From JBHJHK01 sp050330975 (GTDB taxonomy: Bacteria; Pseudomonadota; Gammaproteobacteria; Competibacterales; Competibacteraceae): 22,166 bases of DNA. The first letter of the stretch is position 1. Each line of letters begins with the position of its first letter. The position numbers were made by a program, and so were the translations under genes. Below, piece by piece: positions 5,955-13,837 of this stretch. The notes below the pieces were generated by a model, which saw only the letters and a program-made list of their open reading frames with translations, did no database searches and had not been told where the DNA came from. The DNA is taken from NCBI GenBank assembly GCA_050330975.1, contig JBHJHK010000337.1, positions 1 through 22,166 on the forward strand, written 5' to 3'.

Positions 5955-8204
5955 CTAGTCTCGACCGCCGGCGGCGTGGGGGGGCTCGGTCAACTCCACG
6001 GGGTGACTGTGGACGGTGTCGAGCAACGCCTTGAGGTCGAAACCGCTCTTGAGGTGGAGATCCCGCTGGGGGAAGGGAACTTTCACCCCGTATTTGCGCA
6101 GCGCCGTCTCGATTTCCCAGAGATAGGCCGCCTGGACGGCCCCCGGGCGCTTCACCGCCCGGTGGGTCAGCCACACCACCAGCTCAAATTCCAAGCAACT
6201 GTCGCCAAAGCCCACCAACCACACACCGGGGTTCTTGCCCGGGATGCCCGTGAGGGTGTGGGGCACCTTCTCCGCAGCCTCGAGGCCCGCTTGGCGCACC
6301 AGCTCCTTGTCGCTGCCATAGGCCACCTTGAAGGGCAAATGGATGCGGCGATAGTTTTCTATCAACGTCCAATTTATCACCTTATTGTTCATAAGCTCCG
6401 AGTTGGGCACCACGATGTCGACGTTGTCGTTGGTGTTGATCACGGTGCTGCGGACGTTGATTTCCCGCACTTCCCCCTCAATCCCCGAGGCCAGTTCGAC
6501 GAAATCCCCCACCTTGAGGGTGCGCTCGAACAACAAAATCAACCCGGAAATAAAATTGTTCACCACCGACTGGAGGCCAAAGCCGATGCCGATGGCCAGC
6601 GCCCCGGCCACCAGGGCGAAGTTGGTGAAGTCCACCCCCACCGATGACAACCCCACCATGAAGCCCACCACGATGATCACGTAGTGGGACAGTCGGCCGA
6701 CGGTGTAGTAGGCCGAGACGTTGAGTTCATCCCCCCGCTCACCCAACTGCTGGAGGGCTCGCCGCAACCAATAGGAAACCCACCACGCCAGGGTGATGAT
6801 CAAGACGATCCGCAACAGCCCCAGGGCGGTCACCGGGGTTTCCCCCAGGCGAAACAGACTGGAGGTGGCCCCCTCCTCGGCCAGCTGCCACAGCTCCCCC
6901 AAGATTTGTTGGCCCCGGGCCAACCAATCCCTAAATCGCCCCTCCTTGGCCAGCAACTGGGCCTCTACCAACTCGAACACCAGCCGAGTCGAACCCATGG
7001 TCTCTTCCAGGCGCTGGATGGCCACTAGGGTCTCCTGGGCCAGTGAAAAGCGATCTTGGTTGATCAATTTGATAAAAGCGGGAGTATCGCTCTCCTCTAA
7101 GACGGCGGTGGAGACCGCCTCGCCGGTGCGCCCCCGCTCCCGTTCGCTATCGCTGGCCCACATGGCCGCGGTTTGAGCCAAGCCCTGGAGTCGATCCCGT
7201 CCCTGGGCCAGGCGCTGGCGCAGGACGTCGGTGTCCACGGGGCGCTCCAACAGCAACCGCAGCAGCTCCACCTCGGCGACCAGGCGGGCGACGTCCAGCC
7301 GCGCCGCGGCCTCGGCCACCGCGGCGCGGATCACCCGCTGGCGGCGATAGCGGGCCGTGGCCCGCTCCTCGGGGCTGTCGGCCACGGCGCTCAGGGCGGC
7401 GGCCTGCTCCTCGATGGAGCGATCGCGGGCCAGCTCCAGGGCTTCCTGGGCCGCCGCCAAGCGCCCCTGGCGATCGGTCAAATCCGCCGCCGACACCGCC
7501 AAGCGCTCGCGGGCCGCGTCGAGTTCCGCCACCAGCTGGGCCACCCGCACCGCGTCGGCCCGCAGCGCCGCCCGCCGGGTGCGCAACCGCTCCTCGGCCA
7601 CCCCCAACTCCAAGCGCTTGGCCATGATTTCCAACCCCTGGAGCAGGCGCTCCACGGCGCTGGGGGGCAACAGCAAGTAGGCCGCCAAGGTGGTGTCGAT
7701 GCTGCGCTGGACCGCTTTGATGGCCTGGTCGATGTCAGTGACGTCGTCTCGCTCTTGGGCCTGCTGCTCTCGGACGTCCTCCAGCTGGCGGTAAACCGCC
7801 AACAGCTCATCGAGGTCATAGGCTTCGGCGAACACCCTGGGCGCCGGCGGATTGGGGCTCTCCTGGGCCCGGGCGATGGGCAATGCCTGGAGGTTGGCGC
7901 GGATCAACGAAAGCAGGGGCTCGGCGGCTTCGCGGACGGCGGGGGACAGCTCGGCCTCCAATTGCTCGAGGCGTTCTAGAACCGGGGGAATCTTGGCCTC
8001 CAACGCCCCGGGCTCCCCCTCGAAATAGCGCCACCAGTTGGCCTCGAGATCGTTGGGCTCGGGGAGGCGAACGGGCTCTTGGGACTCTTGGGAGGGCGTG
8101 GTGGGGAACAGCCCCTCCACCCCGGGAAGACGCACCGCCACGGCTAGGTCGGCCCCGGACATCAGTGCGACGAACAACAACCAACAGACGACAAAGGGAG
8201 CCAT
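5955..8204 (-). CDS. MscS-family mechanosensitive channel with large periplasmic domain
   Basis: This protein of about 749 residues would open under membrane tension to release solutes during hypo-osmotic shock. From the ATG at 8204 it begins with a signal peptide-like segment (MAPFVVCWLLFVALMSGADLAVA). About 430 residues rich in Leu, Ala, Glu and Arg follow and are predicted to be helical or coiled-coil and periplasmic. Membrane helices lie near 463-483 and 505-523, and a pore helix (about 527-560) has the Gly/Ala-rich GALAIGIGFGLQSVVNNFISG. The MscS beta domain follows (GDFVELASGIEGEVREINVRST). The plan is like MscK/MscM but shorter than their roughly 1100 residues. An upstream in-frame GTG (8285) would bury the signal peptide, so 8204 is preferred. 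It converges with the second glnK, leaving a 26-bp gap. Confidence 0.9.
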   Translation of the reverse strand: MAPFVVCWLLFVALMSGADLAVAVRLPGVEGLFPTTPSQESQEPVRLPEPNDLEANWWRYFEGEPGALEAKIPPVLERLEQLEAELSPAVREAAEPLLSLIRANLQALPIARAQESPNPPAPRVFAEAYDLDELLAVYRQLEDVREQQAQERDDVTDIDQAIKAVQRSIDTTLAAYLLLPPSAVERLLQGLEIMAKRLELGVAEERLRTRRAALRADAVRVAQLVAELDAARERLAVSAADLTDRQGRLAAAQEALELARDRSIEEQAAALSAVADSPEERATARYRRQRVIRAAVAEAAARLDVARLVAEVELLRLLLERPVDTDVLRQRLAQGRDRLQGLAQTAAMWASDSERERGRTGEAVSTAVLEESDTPAFIKLINQDRFSLAQETLVAIQRLEETMGSTRLVFELVEAQLLAKEGRFRDWLARGQQILGELWQLAEEGATSSLFRLGETPVTALGLLRIVLIITLAWWVSYWLRRALQQLGERGDELNVSAYYTVGRLSHYVIIVVGFMVGLSSVGVDFTNFALVAGALAIGIGFGLQSVVNNFISGLILLFERTLKVGDFVELASGIEGEVREINVRSTVINTNDNVDIVVPNSELMNNKVINWTLIENYRRIHLPFKVAYGSDKELVRQAGLEAAEKVPHTLTGIPGKNPGVWLVGFGDSCLEFELVVWLTHRAVKRPGAVQAAYLWEIETALRKYGVKVPFPQRDLHLKSGFDLKALLDTVHSHPVELTEPPHAAGGRD

Positions 8205-8310
8205 GGCGGGTTCCAAGGGCGATCGATGGAGAGCGACGGGCGACGGGGTCGTGGCAACGGCGGGCGCCGGTGGTATCGGCCCCACGGAAGCGACCCGGCG
8301 AATCGGCGAC

Positions 8311-8342
8311 TTGGGTTTACACTATATTTTAGCTATTTTAGC
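8311..8342 (+). promoter_or_regulatory. Candidate cobB promoter with tandem 9-bp repeat
   Basis: TTGGGT (8311-8316), a 17-bp spacer and TATTTT (8334-8339) form a plausible sigma-70 promoter in an AT-rich patch of this GC-rich window. The spacer and -10 consist of TATTTTAGC repeated exactly twice (8325-8333, 8334-8342), which could be an operator or a slippage product. The 177-bp spacer also serves the divergent MscS gene. Confidence 0.4.
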
Positions 8343-8381
8343 GGCGAATAACCGCGCCCCTGAGATGACGAGACTTTCACT

Positions 8382-9137
8382 GTGGATGCCCTCCCCCCTC
8401 TGCCTTCGCCCCTGGTGACCCAACTGCAACGGGCGCGGCGGTTCGCCGCCCTCACCGGGGCCGGCATTTCCGCCGAAAGCGGCGTGCCCACCTTTCGCGC
8501 CGCCCAAACTGGCCTTTGGGCCCGCTACCGGCCCGAAGAGCTGGCCACCCCCGAGGCCTTTGATCGCGATCCGGCGCTGGTGTGGTCGTGGTACGCCTGG
8601 CGGCGGCAATTGGTGGCGGCGGCGACGCCCAACCCCGGCCATCGAGCCCTGGTGGACCTGGCAAACCATCGGCCCTTGACCTTGATCACCCAAAACGTCG
8701 ATGACCTCCATCGCCGGGCCGGCAGCGAGGAGGTCGTCGAACTCCACGGCAATATCAACCGCTGTCGCTGCACCGCCACGGGGCGGGTGGTGGCCCCTTG
8801 GGACGAGGGAGAAACCGCCCCGCCCCCGAGTCCCTGGGGGGGGGTGTTGCGCCCCGATGTCGTGTGGTTTGGCGAGGCGCTGCCCGAGGCGGCCTTGGAG
8901 AAAGCCCTGCAAGCCGCCCTGGACTGCGAAGTCTTTCTCGTGGTCGGCACCTCGGCGTTGGTCTACCCCGCCGCGGCCCTGCCCTTGGCGGCCTTGGAAG
9001 TCGGGGCGATGGTGGTGGAAATCAACCCCGAGGCCACCCCCCTCAGCGATCGAGCCCACTTTAGCCTGCGGGGCGCGGCCGGCGAGCTCCTGCCCCAGGT
9101 GGTGGCGGCCTGTGTCGACGCCAGCTCCCAAGGGTAA
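8382..9137 (+). CDS. cobB: NAD-dependent protein deacylase, Sir2/CobB class III-like
   Basis: This 251-residue sirtuin would remove acyl groups from protein lysines using NAD+. Motifs are GAGIS (26-30), TQNVDDLH (103-110), catalytic His122 in ELHGN, RPDVVWFGE (157-165), VGTS (188-191) and EINPE (213-217). Tyr71 and Arg74 (YAWR) match the YxxR signature linked to desuccinylation/demalonylation in CobB and SIRT5. The zinc module is degenerate: Cys130 remains, but the other three expected cysteines read Thr133, Pro149 and Trp152. The start is GTG at 8382 without a strong Shine-Dalgarno sequence; a second in-frame GTG at 8415 is an alternative. The role is probably post-translational control of metabolic enzymes. 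Confidence 0.9.
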   Translation: MDALPPLPSPLVTQLQRARRFAALTGAGISAESGVPTFRAAQTGLWARYRPEELATPEAFDRDPALVWSWYAWRRQLVAAATPNPGHRALVDLANHRPLTLITQNVDDLHRRAGSEEVVELHGNINRCRCTATGRVVAPWDEGETAPPPSPWGGVLRPDVVWFGEALPEAALEKALQAALDCEVFLVVGTSALVYPAAALPLAALEVGAMVVEINPEATPLSDRAHFSLRGAAGELLPQVVAACVDASSQG

Positions 9138-9152
9138 ATCCCCGCCATGGGT

Positions 9153-9182
9153 TTGCTTTTGCGACGAAAAATTCGATAGGAT
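9153..9182 (+). promoter_or_regulatory. Candidate promoter of the nrdR-rib-nusB cluster
   Basis: TTGCTT (9153-9158), 18 bp, then TAGGAT (9177-9182) sits about 120 bp ahead of nrdR in a short AT-rich stretch. The match is modest. The leader that follows does not show the conserved boxes of an FMN riboswitch. Confidence 0.3.
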
Positions 9183-9301
9183 GCCAGATCAGGTCGTTTC
9201 GACCTCTAGGGCCTTGTCCCCCCCTCGCCACAGGTCGAGTCCAGAGTCCCTGGCGGTGGCTAAGCCTTTGGGGCTCGGCCCCACCCATCTGCCCGGCCAC
9301 C

Positions 9302-9763
9302 ATGCACTGTCCCTTCTGCGGCGAAGTCGAAACTCGGGTTATCGATTCGCGCTTGTCCCCCGCCGGCGACAAGGTGCGCCGCCGCCGGCGCTGCCCCCGC
9401 TGCGAAGCCCGCTTTACCACCTTTGAGGTGGCGGAACTCGCCATGCCCCACATCGTCAAGCGCGACGGCCGCCGGGAACCCTTTGACGAGGCCAAGCTGC
9501 GGGCGGGCATGATGCGGGCCCTGGAAAAGCGTCCCGTGGCCCTCGACGCCGTGGAGGCCGCCGTCCTCAGACTCAAAAACCGCCTGCGGGCCGGGGAACG
9601 GGAGCTGAGCAGCCAATCCCTGGGGGAGTGGGTCATGGAGGAGTTGCGCCGCCTCGACCCCGTGGCCTATGTGCGCTTTGCCTCGGTCTACCGGAGTTTT
9701 GAAGACTTGAACGCCTTTCGCGAGGAAGTGGACCGACTCCAGGCCGAAGCCCGCGGCCGCTGA
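9302..9763 (+). CDS. nrdR: Transcriptional repressor NrdR
   Basis: This 153-residue nucleotide-sensing repressor of ribonucleotide reductase genes has an N-terminal zinc ribbon with Cys3, Cys6, Cys31 and Cys34 (CPFC and CPRC). An Arg-rich segment (VRRRRRCPRCEARF) between the pairs contacts DNA. The ATP-cone domain follows from about residue 49 (VKRDGRREPFDEAKLRAGMMRALEKRP) and ends with YVRFASVYRSFEDLNAF. Length and order match the family. It is followed six bases later by ribD, the usual gammaproteobacterial nrdR-rib-nusB arrangement, and is probably the first gene of that operon. Confidence 0.96.
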   Translation: MHCPFCGEVETRVIDSRLSPAGDKVRRRRRCPRCEARFTTFEVAELAMPHIVKRDGRREPFDEAKLRAGMMRALEKRPVALDAVEAAVLRLKNRLRAGERELSSQSLGEWVMEELRRLDPVAYVRFASVYRSFEDLNAFREEVDRLQAEARGR

Positions 9764-9769
9764 TCCGCC

Positions 9770-10900
9770 ATGGCCGACCCCCGGGACTATCGCTTCATGG
9801 CCCTGGCTCTGCAGCTGGCGGGCCAGGGGCTCTATACCACCGATCCCAATCCCCGGGTGGGGTGTGTATTGGCCAAGGGCGACGCCGTGGTGGCCACGGG
9901 CTTTCACTGCCGCGCCGGCGCCCCCCACGCCGAGGTGTTGGCCCTGGAGGCAGCGGGGCCCGAGGCTCGGGGTTCCACGGCCTATGTGACCCTGGAGCCC
10001 TGCTGCCACGTCGGCCGTACCCCCCCCTGCACCAATGCCCTCATCGAGGCCGGGATCGTCCGGGTGGTGGCGGCCACCCGGGACCCCCACCTCCGCGTGG
10101 CGGGCAAGGGCTTCACCCAGTTGCGCCGCGCCGGGATCGCCGTGGAGGTGGGGGTGATGGCGGACGACGCCTTGGCCCTCAACCGGGGCTTTTTCCAGCG
10201 CCACATGGTGGGCCGGCCCTGGGTGCGCTGCAAAATGGCCATGAGCTTGGACGGTCGCACCGCCATGGCCTCCGGGGAGAGCCGCTGGATCACCGCCGGA
10301 GCCGCCCGGAACGACGTCCAGCACTGGCGGGCCCGGGCGTCGGCCATCGCCACAGGAGTCAAGACGGTGCTCTGGGACGATCCCCGCCTCAACCAGCGCC
10401 TAGAGGGGGTCGACCGCCAACCCCTGCGGGTGATCTTCGATCCCCACCTGGCCACCCCCCCCACGGCCCGGGTTGTGGCGGGTCCGGGGAAGGTGCTGAT
10501 CTTCGCCGCCCCCGACGCCATGGCCCGCGCCAATCCCCTGACCGCCGCGGGTGCCGAGGTGATGGCGGTGCCCGCCACCGGCCCCGACCAACTGGACTTG
10601 GCGGCGGCGTTGGGGGAATTGGGGCGCCGGGAGATCAACGAACTCCACCTGGAGGGGGGCGCCACCCTGGCCGGGGCCTTTGTGGCCGCGGATTTGGTGG
10701 ACGAGTGGCTGCTCTACATCGCCCCCATCCTGTTGGGCAGTGGTGCCCGGGGGGCGTTTGCCCTGCCGGAGCTGACGCGCCTAGACCAGGCCGTGGGGCT
10801 CCACATCGCCGATTTGCGCCCCGTGGGCGGGGATTGGCGCTTGATCGCCCACCGCGGCCCCTTGGCCACCGCCCAAGACCTGGGCCTGGTGGATCCCTGA
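9770..10900 (+). CDS. ribD: Bifunctional riboflavin biosynthesis deaminase/reductase RibD
   Basis: This 376-residue bifunctional enzyme performs the deamination and ribose-reduction steps after GTP cyclohydrolase II. The N-terminal cytidine-deaminase-like domain has PNPRVGCV (27-34), the zinc/catalytic HAE (His53, Glu55), and PCCHVGRTPPC with Cys78 and Cys87. The C-terminal DHFR-like reductase starts near WVRCKMAMSLDGRTA and includes ESRWITAGAARNDVQHWR and LHLEGGATLAGAF. Both domains look intact. It is the second gene of the cluster, 56 bp before ribE, with a hairpin at its stop codon. Confidence 0.96.
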   Translation: MADPRDYRFMALALQLAGQGLYTTDPNPRVGCVLAKGDAVVATGFHCRAGAPHAEVLALEAAGPEARGSTAYVTLEPCCHVGRTPPCTNALIEAGIVRVVAATRDPHLRVAGKGFTQLRRAGIAVEVGVMADDALALNRGFFQRHMVGRPWVRCKMAMSLDGRTAMASGESRWITAGAARNDVQHWRARASAIATGVKTVLWDDPRLNQRLEGVDRQPLRVIFDPHLATPPTARVVAGPGKVLIFAAPDAMARANPLTAAGAEVMAVPATGPDQLDLAAALGELGRREINELHLEGGATLAGAFVAADLVDEWLLYIAPILLGSGARGAFALPELTRLDQAVGLHIADLRPVGGDWRLIAHRGPLATAQDLGLVDP

Positions 10901-10918
10901 GGCGAGGTCATCTCGCCT
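10900..10918 (+). terminator. Hairpin at ribD stop / ribE leader
   Basis: AGGCGAG (10900-10906) and CTCGCCT (10912-10918) form a perfect 7-bp stem with a five-base loop, followed only by TTCC. It starts at the last base of the ribD stop codon. The weak T-run suggests partial attenuation or mRNA-end stabilisation within the operon, not a full stop. Confidence 0.35.
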
Positions 10919-10956
10919 TTCCTGGCCTCCAAACACCGAAGACGGGTTTGCTTCTC

Positions 10957-11595
10957 ATGTTCACTGGCATCATCCAAGCCTTGGGCCACCTGGCCGAACG
11001 CCGCACCTTTGGGGGCGACCAGCGGCTTTTGATCCACACCGATACCTTGGATCTCCGAGGAATCGCCAAGGGCGACAGCGTCGCCGTCAACGGCGTGTGC
11101 CTCACGGCGGTGGATTTGACACCCCAGGGCTTTTGGGCCGATGTCTCGGCCGAGACCTTGGGCTGCACCACCCTGGGAGCCTTGGCCACGGGGGAACGCC
11201 TCAACCTGGAGTTGAGTCTGCTGCCCACCACCCGCCTGGGGGGACACTTGGTGAGTGGCCACGTGGATGGCATCGGCCGGGTAGAGGCCCTGGCCGAGGA
11301 CGCTCGCTCCTGGCGCTTTCGCCTGGCGGCCCCACCCCCCCTGGGGCGCTACATCGCCCCCAAGGGCTCCATCTGTGTCGACGGCGTGAGTTTGACCGTC
11401 AACGCCGTGGCCGGCAGCGCCTTCGAGGTCAATATCGTTCCCCACACCTACCAAGTCACCCGCTTTGGCCACTACACTATCGGCACTGCCGTCAACCTCG
11501 AGGTGGACCTCGTCGCCCGCTACCTAGAGCGGTTGTTGGGGCGCGACGAGGCCGCCGATCCCCCCACGCCACCGCCTGGGACGTCCCATGACTGA
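10957..11595 (+). CDS. ribE: Riboflavin synthase, alpha subunit
   Basis: This 212-residue enzyme converts two 6,7-dimethyl-8-ribityllumazine molecules to riboflavin plus the pyrimidinedione precursor. It contains two lumazine-binding repeats. The first starts MFTGIIQALG and contains VNGVCLTAV and VSAETL. The second contains LVSGHVDGIGRV, VDGVSLTVN and FEVNIVPHTYQVT. The true start is ATG at 10957; the same frame is open much further upstream only as a shadow of ribD. The gene ends eight bases inside ribH, indicating translational coupling. In E. coli this gene is called ribC (sometimes ribE), so the symbol varies. Confidence 0.96.
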   Translation: MFTGIIQALGHLAERRTFGGDQRLLIHTDTLDLRGIAKGDSVAVNGVCLTAVDLTPQGFWADVSAETLGCTTLGALATGERLNLELSLLPTTRLGGHLVSGHVDGIGRVEALAEDARSWRFRLAAPPPLGRYIAPKGSICVDGVSLTVNAVAGSAFEVNIVPHTYQVTRFGHYTIGTAVNLEVDLVARYLERLLGRDEAADPPTPPPGTSHD

Positions 11596-12067
11596 TCATC
11601 CCAAGACCATCGAGGGCGATATGATCGTCCGCGGCGCGCGCTTCGCCCTAGTGGCGACCCGCTTCAACGGCTTTGTGGTGGAGAGCTTGGTGGCGGGGGC
11701 CCTAGACGCCCTGCGCCGCCACGGCGCCGCCGACGACCACGTGGTCCTGGTGCGGGTACCGGGGGCTTACGAGCTGCCCGTGGCGGCCAAGAAGCTGGCC
11801 GCCAGCGGTCGTTACCACGGTATCGTCGCCCTGGGGGCGGTGGTGCGGGGCGCCACCCCCCACTTCGACTACGTGGCCGGCGAGTGCGTCAAGGGCATGG
11901 GCGCCGTGGCCTTGGAATTCGGCCTGCCGGTGGGCTTTGGGGTCCTCACCGTGGACACCCTGGAACAGGCCGTGGAGCGGGCGGGTACCAAGGCGGGCAA
12001 CAAGGGGGCTGAAGCGGCCTTGGCGGTGGTGGAGATGGTCAACCTCCTGGCGGCGTTGGACGCCTGA
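11588..12067 (+). CDS. ribH: 6,7-dimethyl-8-ribityllumazine synthase
   Basis: This 159-residue enzyme condenses 5-amino-6-ribitylaminouracil with 3,4-dihydroxy-2-butanone 4-phosphate and usually assembles as a 60-mer or decamer. Family features are ATRFNGFVV near the N-terminus, VPGAYELP (58-65), GAVVRGATPHFDYV with catalytic His92, FGVLTVDTLEQA and RAGTKAGNKGAEAA. It overlaps ribE by eight bases and nusB starts four bases after its stop. A ribBA or ribB gene, which supplies the butanone phosphate, often sits between ribE and ribH in related genomes and is absent here. Confidence 0.96.
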   Translation: MTDHPKTIEGDMIVRGARFALVATRFNGFVVESLVAGALDALRRHGAADDHVVLVRVPGAYELPVAAKKLAASGRYHGIVALGAVVRGATPHFDYVAGECVKGMGAVALEFGLPVGFGVLTVDTLEQAVERAGTKAGNKGAEAALAVVEMVNLLAALDA

Positions 12068-12071
12068 GGCC

Positions 12072-12530
12072 ATGGCCGGCACCGACCCCCGGCGGCTGGG
12101 GGTGCGCGGCCGCAGCTGGGCCCGGCGGCTCGCCCTCCAGGCCCTCTACCAATGGCAGCTCAACGGCCAGCCCCTGGAGGAGCTGGCCCAGCAGTTCAGC
12201 GACGACCACGACACCCGGCGGGTGGACATGGATTATTTTCGCGAACTGTTGTTGGGCAGCCGACGCCACGCCGAGGCCATCGAAGCCACCCTCGCCCCCT
12301 GCCTCGATCGCCCCCTGGCCCAAGTGGACCCGGTGGAACGGGCCATTTTGTGGATCGGCGGCTACGAACTGGCCCATCGGCTAGACATTCCCTATCGGGT
12401 GATCCTCAACGAAGGGGTGGAACTGGCCAAGGCCTTTGGCGCCGAACAGAGCCATCGCTTTATCAACGGCGTCCTGGACCAAGCCGCCCGACAATGGCGA
12501 GTTCACGAAGTGAAATCCCCCGCGCCATGA
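12072..12530 (+). CDS. nusB: Transcription antitermination protein NusB
   Basis: This 152-residue all-helical RNA-binding factor joins NusE (S10) on boxA RNA and promotes rRNA antitermination. Recognisable segments are RRLALQALYQWQLNG near the N-terminus, VDPVERAILWIGGYELAHRLDIPYRVILNEGVELAKAFG, and SHRFINGVLDQAAR at the C-terminus. ATG at 12072, four bases after ribH, is chosen. The same frame is open further upstream but only across ribH. It is the last gene of the nrdR-rib-nusB cluster; thiL, a frequent downstream neighbour, does not follow. Confidence 0.95.
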   Translation: MAGTDPRRLGVRGRSWARRLALQALYQWQLNGQPLEELAQQFSDDHDTRRVDMDYFRELLLGSRRHAEAIEATLAPCLDRPLAQVDPVERAILWIGGYELAHRLDIPYRVILNEGVELAKAFGAEQSHRFINGVLDQAARQWRVHEVKSPAP

Positions 12531-12634
12531 GCTACGCCCAGGCCACGGGTTCTCGACTTGCACAGCAACCCCGCCATCGGGCAACATTCCCCACTGATTT
12601 TGCCATAATTATCCAAGTCGTATGGGGAGGTGGA

Positions 12635-12664
12635 GGTCGGGTTAACGGCCCCGCTAGGGCGACC
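12635..12664 (+). other. Structured dctP leader (inverted repeat)
   Basis: GGTCG (12635-12639) pairs with CGACC (12660-12664) around an inner GCCC/GGGC helix, 54 bp before the dctP start. The spacer 12531-12717 also has an AT-rich patch with CATAAT (12604-12609) that could be a -10, but no matching -35. The function is unknown. Confidence 0.25.
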
Positions 12665-12717
12665 CCACCCCCAATGCCCACACCGTGTTGCCAACCATCA
12701 CCAAAGGAGTGCGTATC

Positions 12718-13767
12718 GTGAAAAAAGTCCTGACCGCCGCTGCAGCGGCCTTGGCCGTCACCCTGTCCGCGGGCTACGTCGAACCCGCCGACGCCCAGGA
12801 TCGACGGGTGCGTTGGAAAATGGGCAGCACCTACCCGGGGCGCCTCGCCCAACTGGGCACCCTGGCCAAGCGGGTGGAGGAGCAAATCGAACGGGTGTCC
12901 GGGGGCAACTTCCGCATCCGCTTCTACGAGCCCGGCGCCCTAGTTCCCGCCCTGGAAGTGTTTGATGCCGTCTCCAGCGGCTCCATCGAGGCCGCCTATT
13001 CCACCCCGGGTTACTGGGCGGGCAAAGTGCCGTCGTTGCAATTATTTGGCGCCGTGCCCTTTGGTCCCAGCGCCGGGGAATACGCCGCCTGGTTCTACTT
13101 TGGCGGCGGCCAAGAGCTCATGGAGGAGATCTACGGCCGGCACAACATCCACAGCATCATGTGCGGTTTGATCGCCCCCGAGGCCTCGGGCTGGTTCAAA
13201 GAGGAAATCACCTCCATCGAAGACCTCCAGGGCCTAAAAATGCGCTTTTTTGGCCTGGGCGCCAAGGTGCTGGAGAAGGTGGGAGTCTCCACCCAGCTCA
13301 TCGCCGCCGGCGACATCTACCCAGCCCTGGAGCTCGGTACCATCGACGCCACGGAGTTCTCCATGCCGGCCATCGACCAGGCCTTGGGGTTTCAGCAGGT
13401 GGCCAAGCACTACTACTTCCCCGGCTGGCACCAACAGTCCACCTTCTTTGACCTGATGGTCAACAAAGACGCCTGGGACGGGTTGTCCGCCACCCAGCAG
13501 GCCCAGCTCGAATCGGTGTGTATGTCCAACGTGGCCTACGGCATCGCCGAGGGGGAAGCCATCCAGTTTGGCGCCCTCCAAAGCCTCCAGGAGAAGGGGG
13601 TTCAAGTCCACCGCTGGCCCGACGAGATCCTCGATCAACTGGAAAGCGCCTGGCAGGAAGTGGTGGAAGAGCAATCTCAAGACCCCGACTTTAAGCGGGT
13701 GTGGGAACACTTGAGCGCCTTCCGGGAGAACTATCAAACCTGGGGTGATTTGGGATACCTCGACTGA
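12718..13767 (+). CDS. dctP: TRAP transporter solute-binding protein (DctP family, TakP-like)
   Basis: This 349-residue periplasmic receptor delivers an organic acid to the DctQM membrane complex. It has a signal peptide (MKKVLTAAAAALAVTLSAG) with likely cleavage after ADA at residue 26. The selectivity helix region GLKMRFFGLGAKVLEKVG carries Arg176, the family's carboxylate-binding arginine. AAGDIYPALELGTIDATEF and KHYYFPGWHQQ resemble the TakP-type keto-acid receptors, though the EW usual after IDAT is EF here, so the ligand is open. The start is GTG at 12718 with AAAGGAG 8-14 bases upstream. It is first in a dctP-dctQ-dctM set and is followed by a strong hairpin. Confidence 0.93.
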   Translation: MKKVLTAAAAALAVTLSAGYVEPADAQDRRVRWKMGSTYPGRLAQLGTLAKRVEEQIERVSGGNFRIRFYEPGALVPALEVFDAVSSGSIEAAYSTPGYWAGKVPSLQLFGAVPFGPSAGEYAAWFYFGGGQELMEEIYGRHNIHSIMCGLIAPEASGWFKEEITSIEDLQGLKMRFFGLGAKVLEKVGVSTQLIAAGDIYPALELGTIDATEFSMPAIDQALGFQQVAKHYYFPGWHQQSTFFDLMVNKDAWDGLSATQQAQLESVCMSNVAYGIAEGEAIQFGALQSLQEKGVQVHRWPDEILDQLESAWQEVVEEQSQDPDFKRVWEHLSAFRENYQTWGDLGYLD

Positions 13768-13786
13768 GCCCCACCATCACCATCCC

Positions 13787-13809
13787 GTGCCCGGCGCCAT
13801 GCCGGGCAC
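13787..13809 (+). other. Intercistronic stem-loop after dctP
   Basis: GTGCCCGGC (13787-13795) and GCCGGGCAC (13801-13809) form a perfect 9-bp GC-rich stem with loop GCCAT, 19 bases after the dctP stop and before dctQ. No T-run follows. Such hairpins after binding-protein genes usually protect the upstream message from 3' exonucleases, so that receptor is made in excess over membrane subunits. Confidence 0.6.
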
Positions 13810-13837
13810 ATCCCCCCATCCCCCAAGCCCTGAGCTC

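Noticed and set aside
9183..9301. Possible FMN riboswitch ahead of the nrdR-rib cluster
   Set aside because: The conserved RFN boxes (AGGGGCAG, CCGGCGGU and their partners) are absent; only generic GC-rich pairing is visible.
9862..11595. A very long open frame (577 codons) through ribD and ribE
   Set aside because: The first two thirds are a Gly/Arg/Pro-rich shadow of ribD in another frame; only the part from ATG 10957 (ribE) is coding.
12531..12717. Sigma-54 promoter for the TRAP genes, as for some C4-dicarboxylate systems
   Set aside because: No TGGCAC-N5-TTGC-like element in the spacer.
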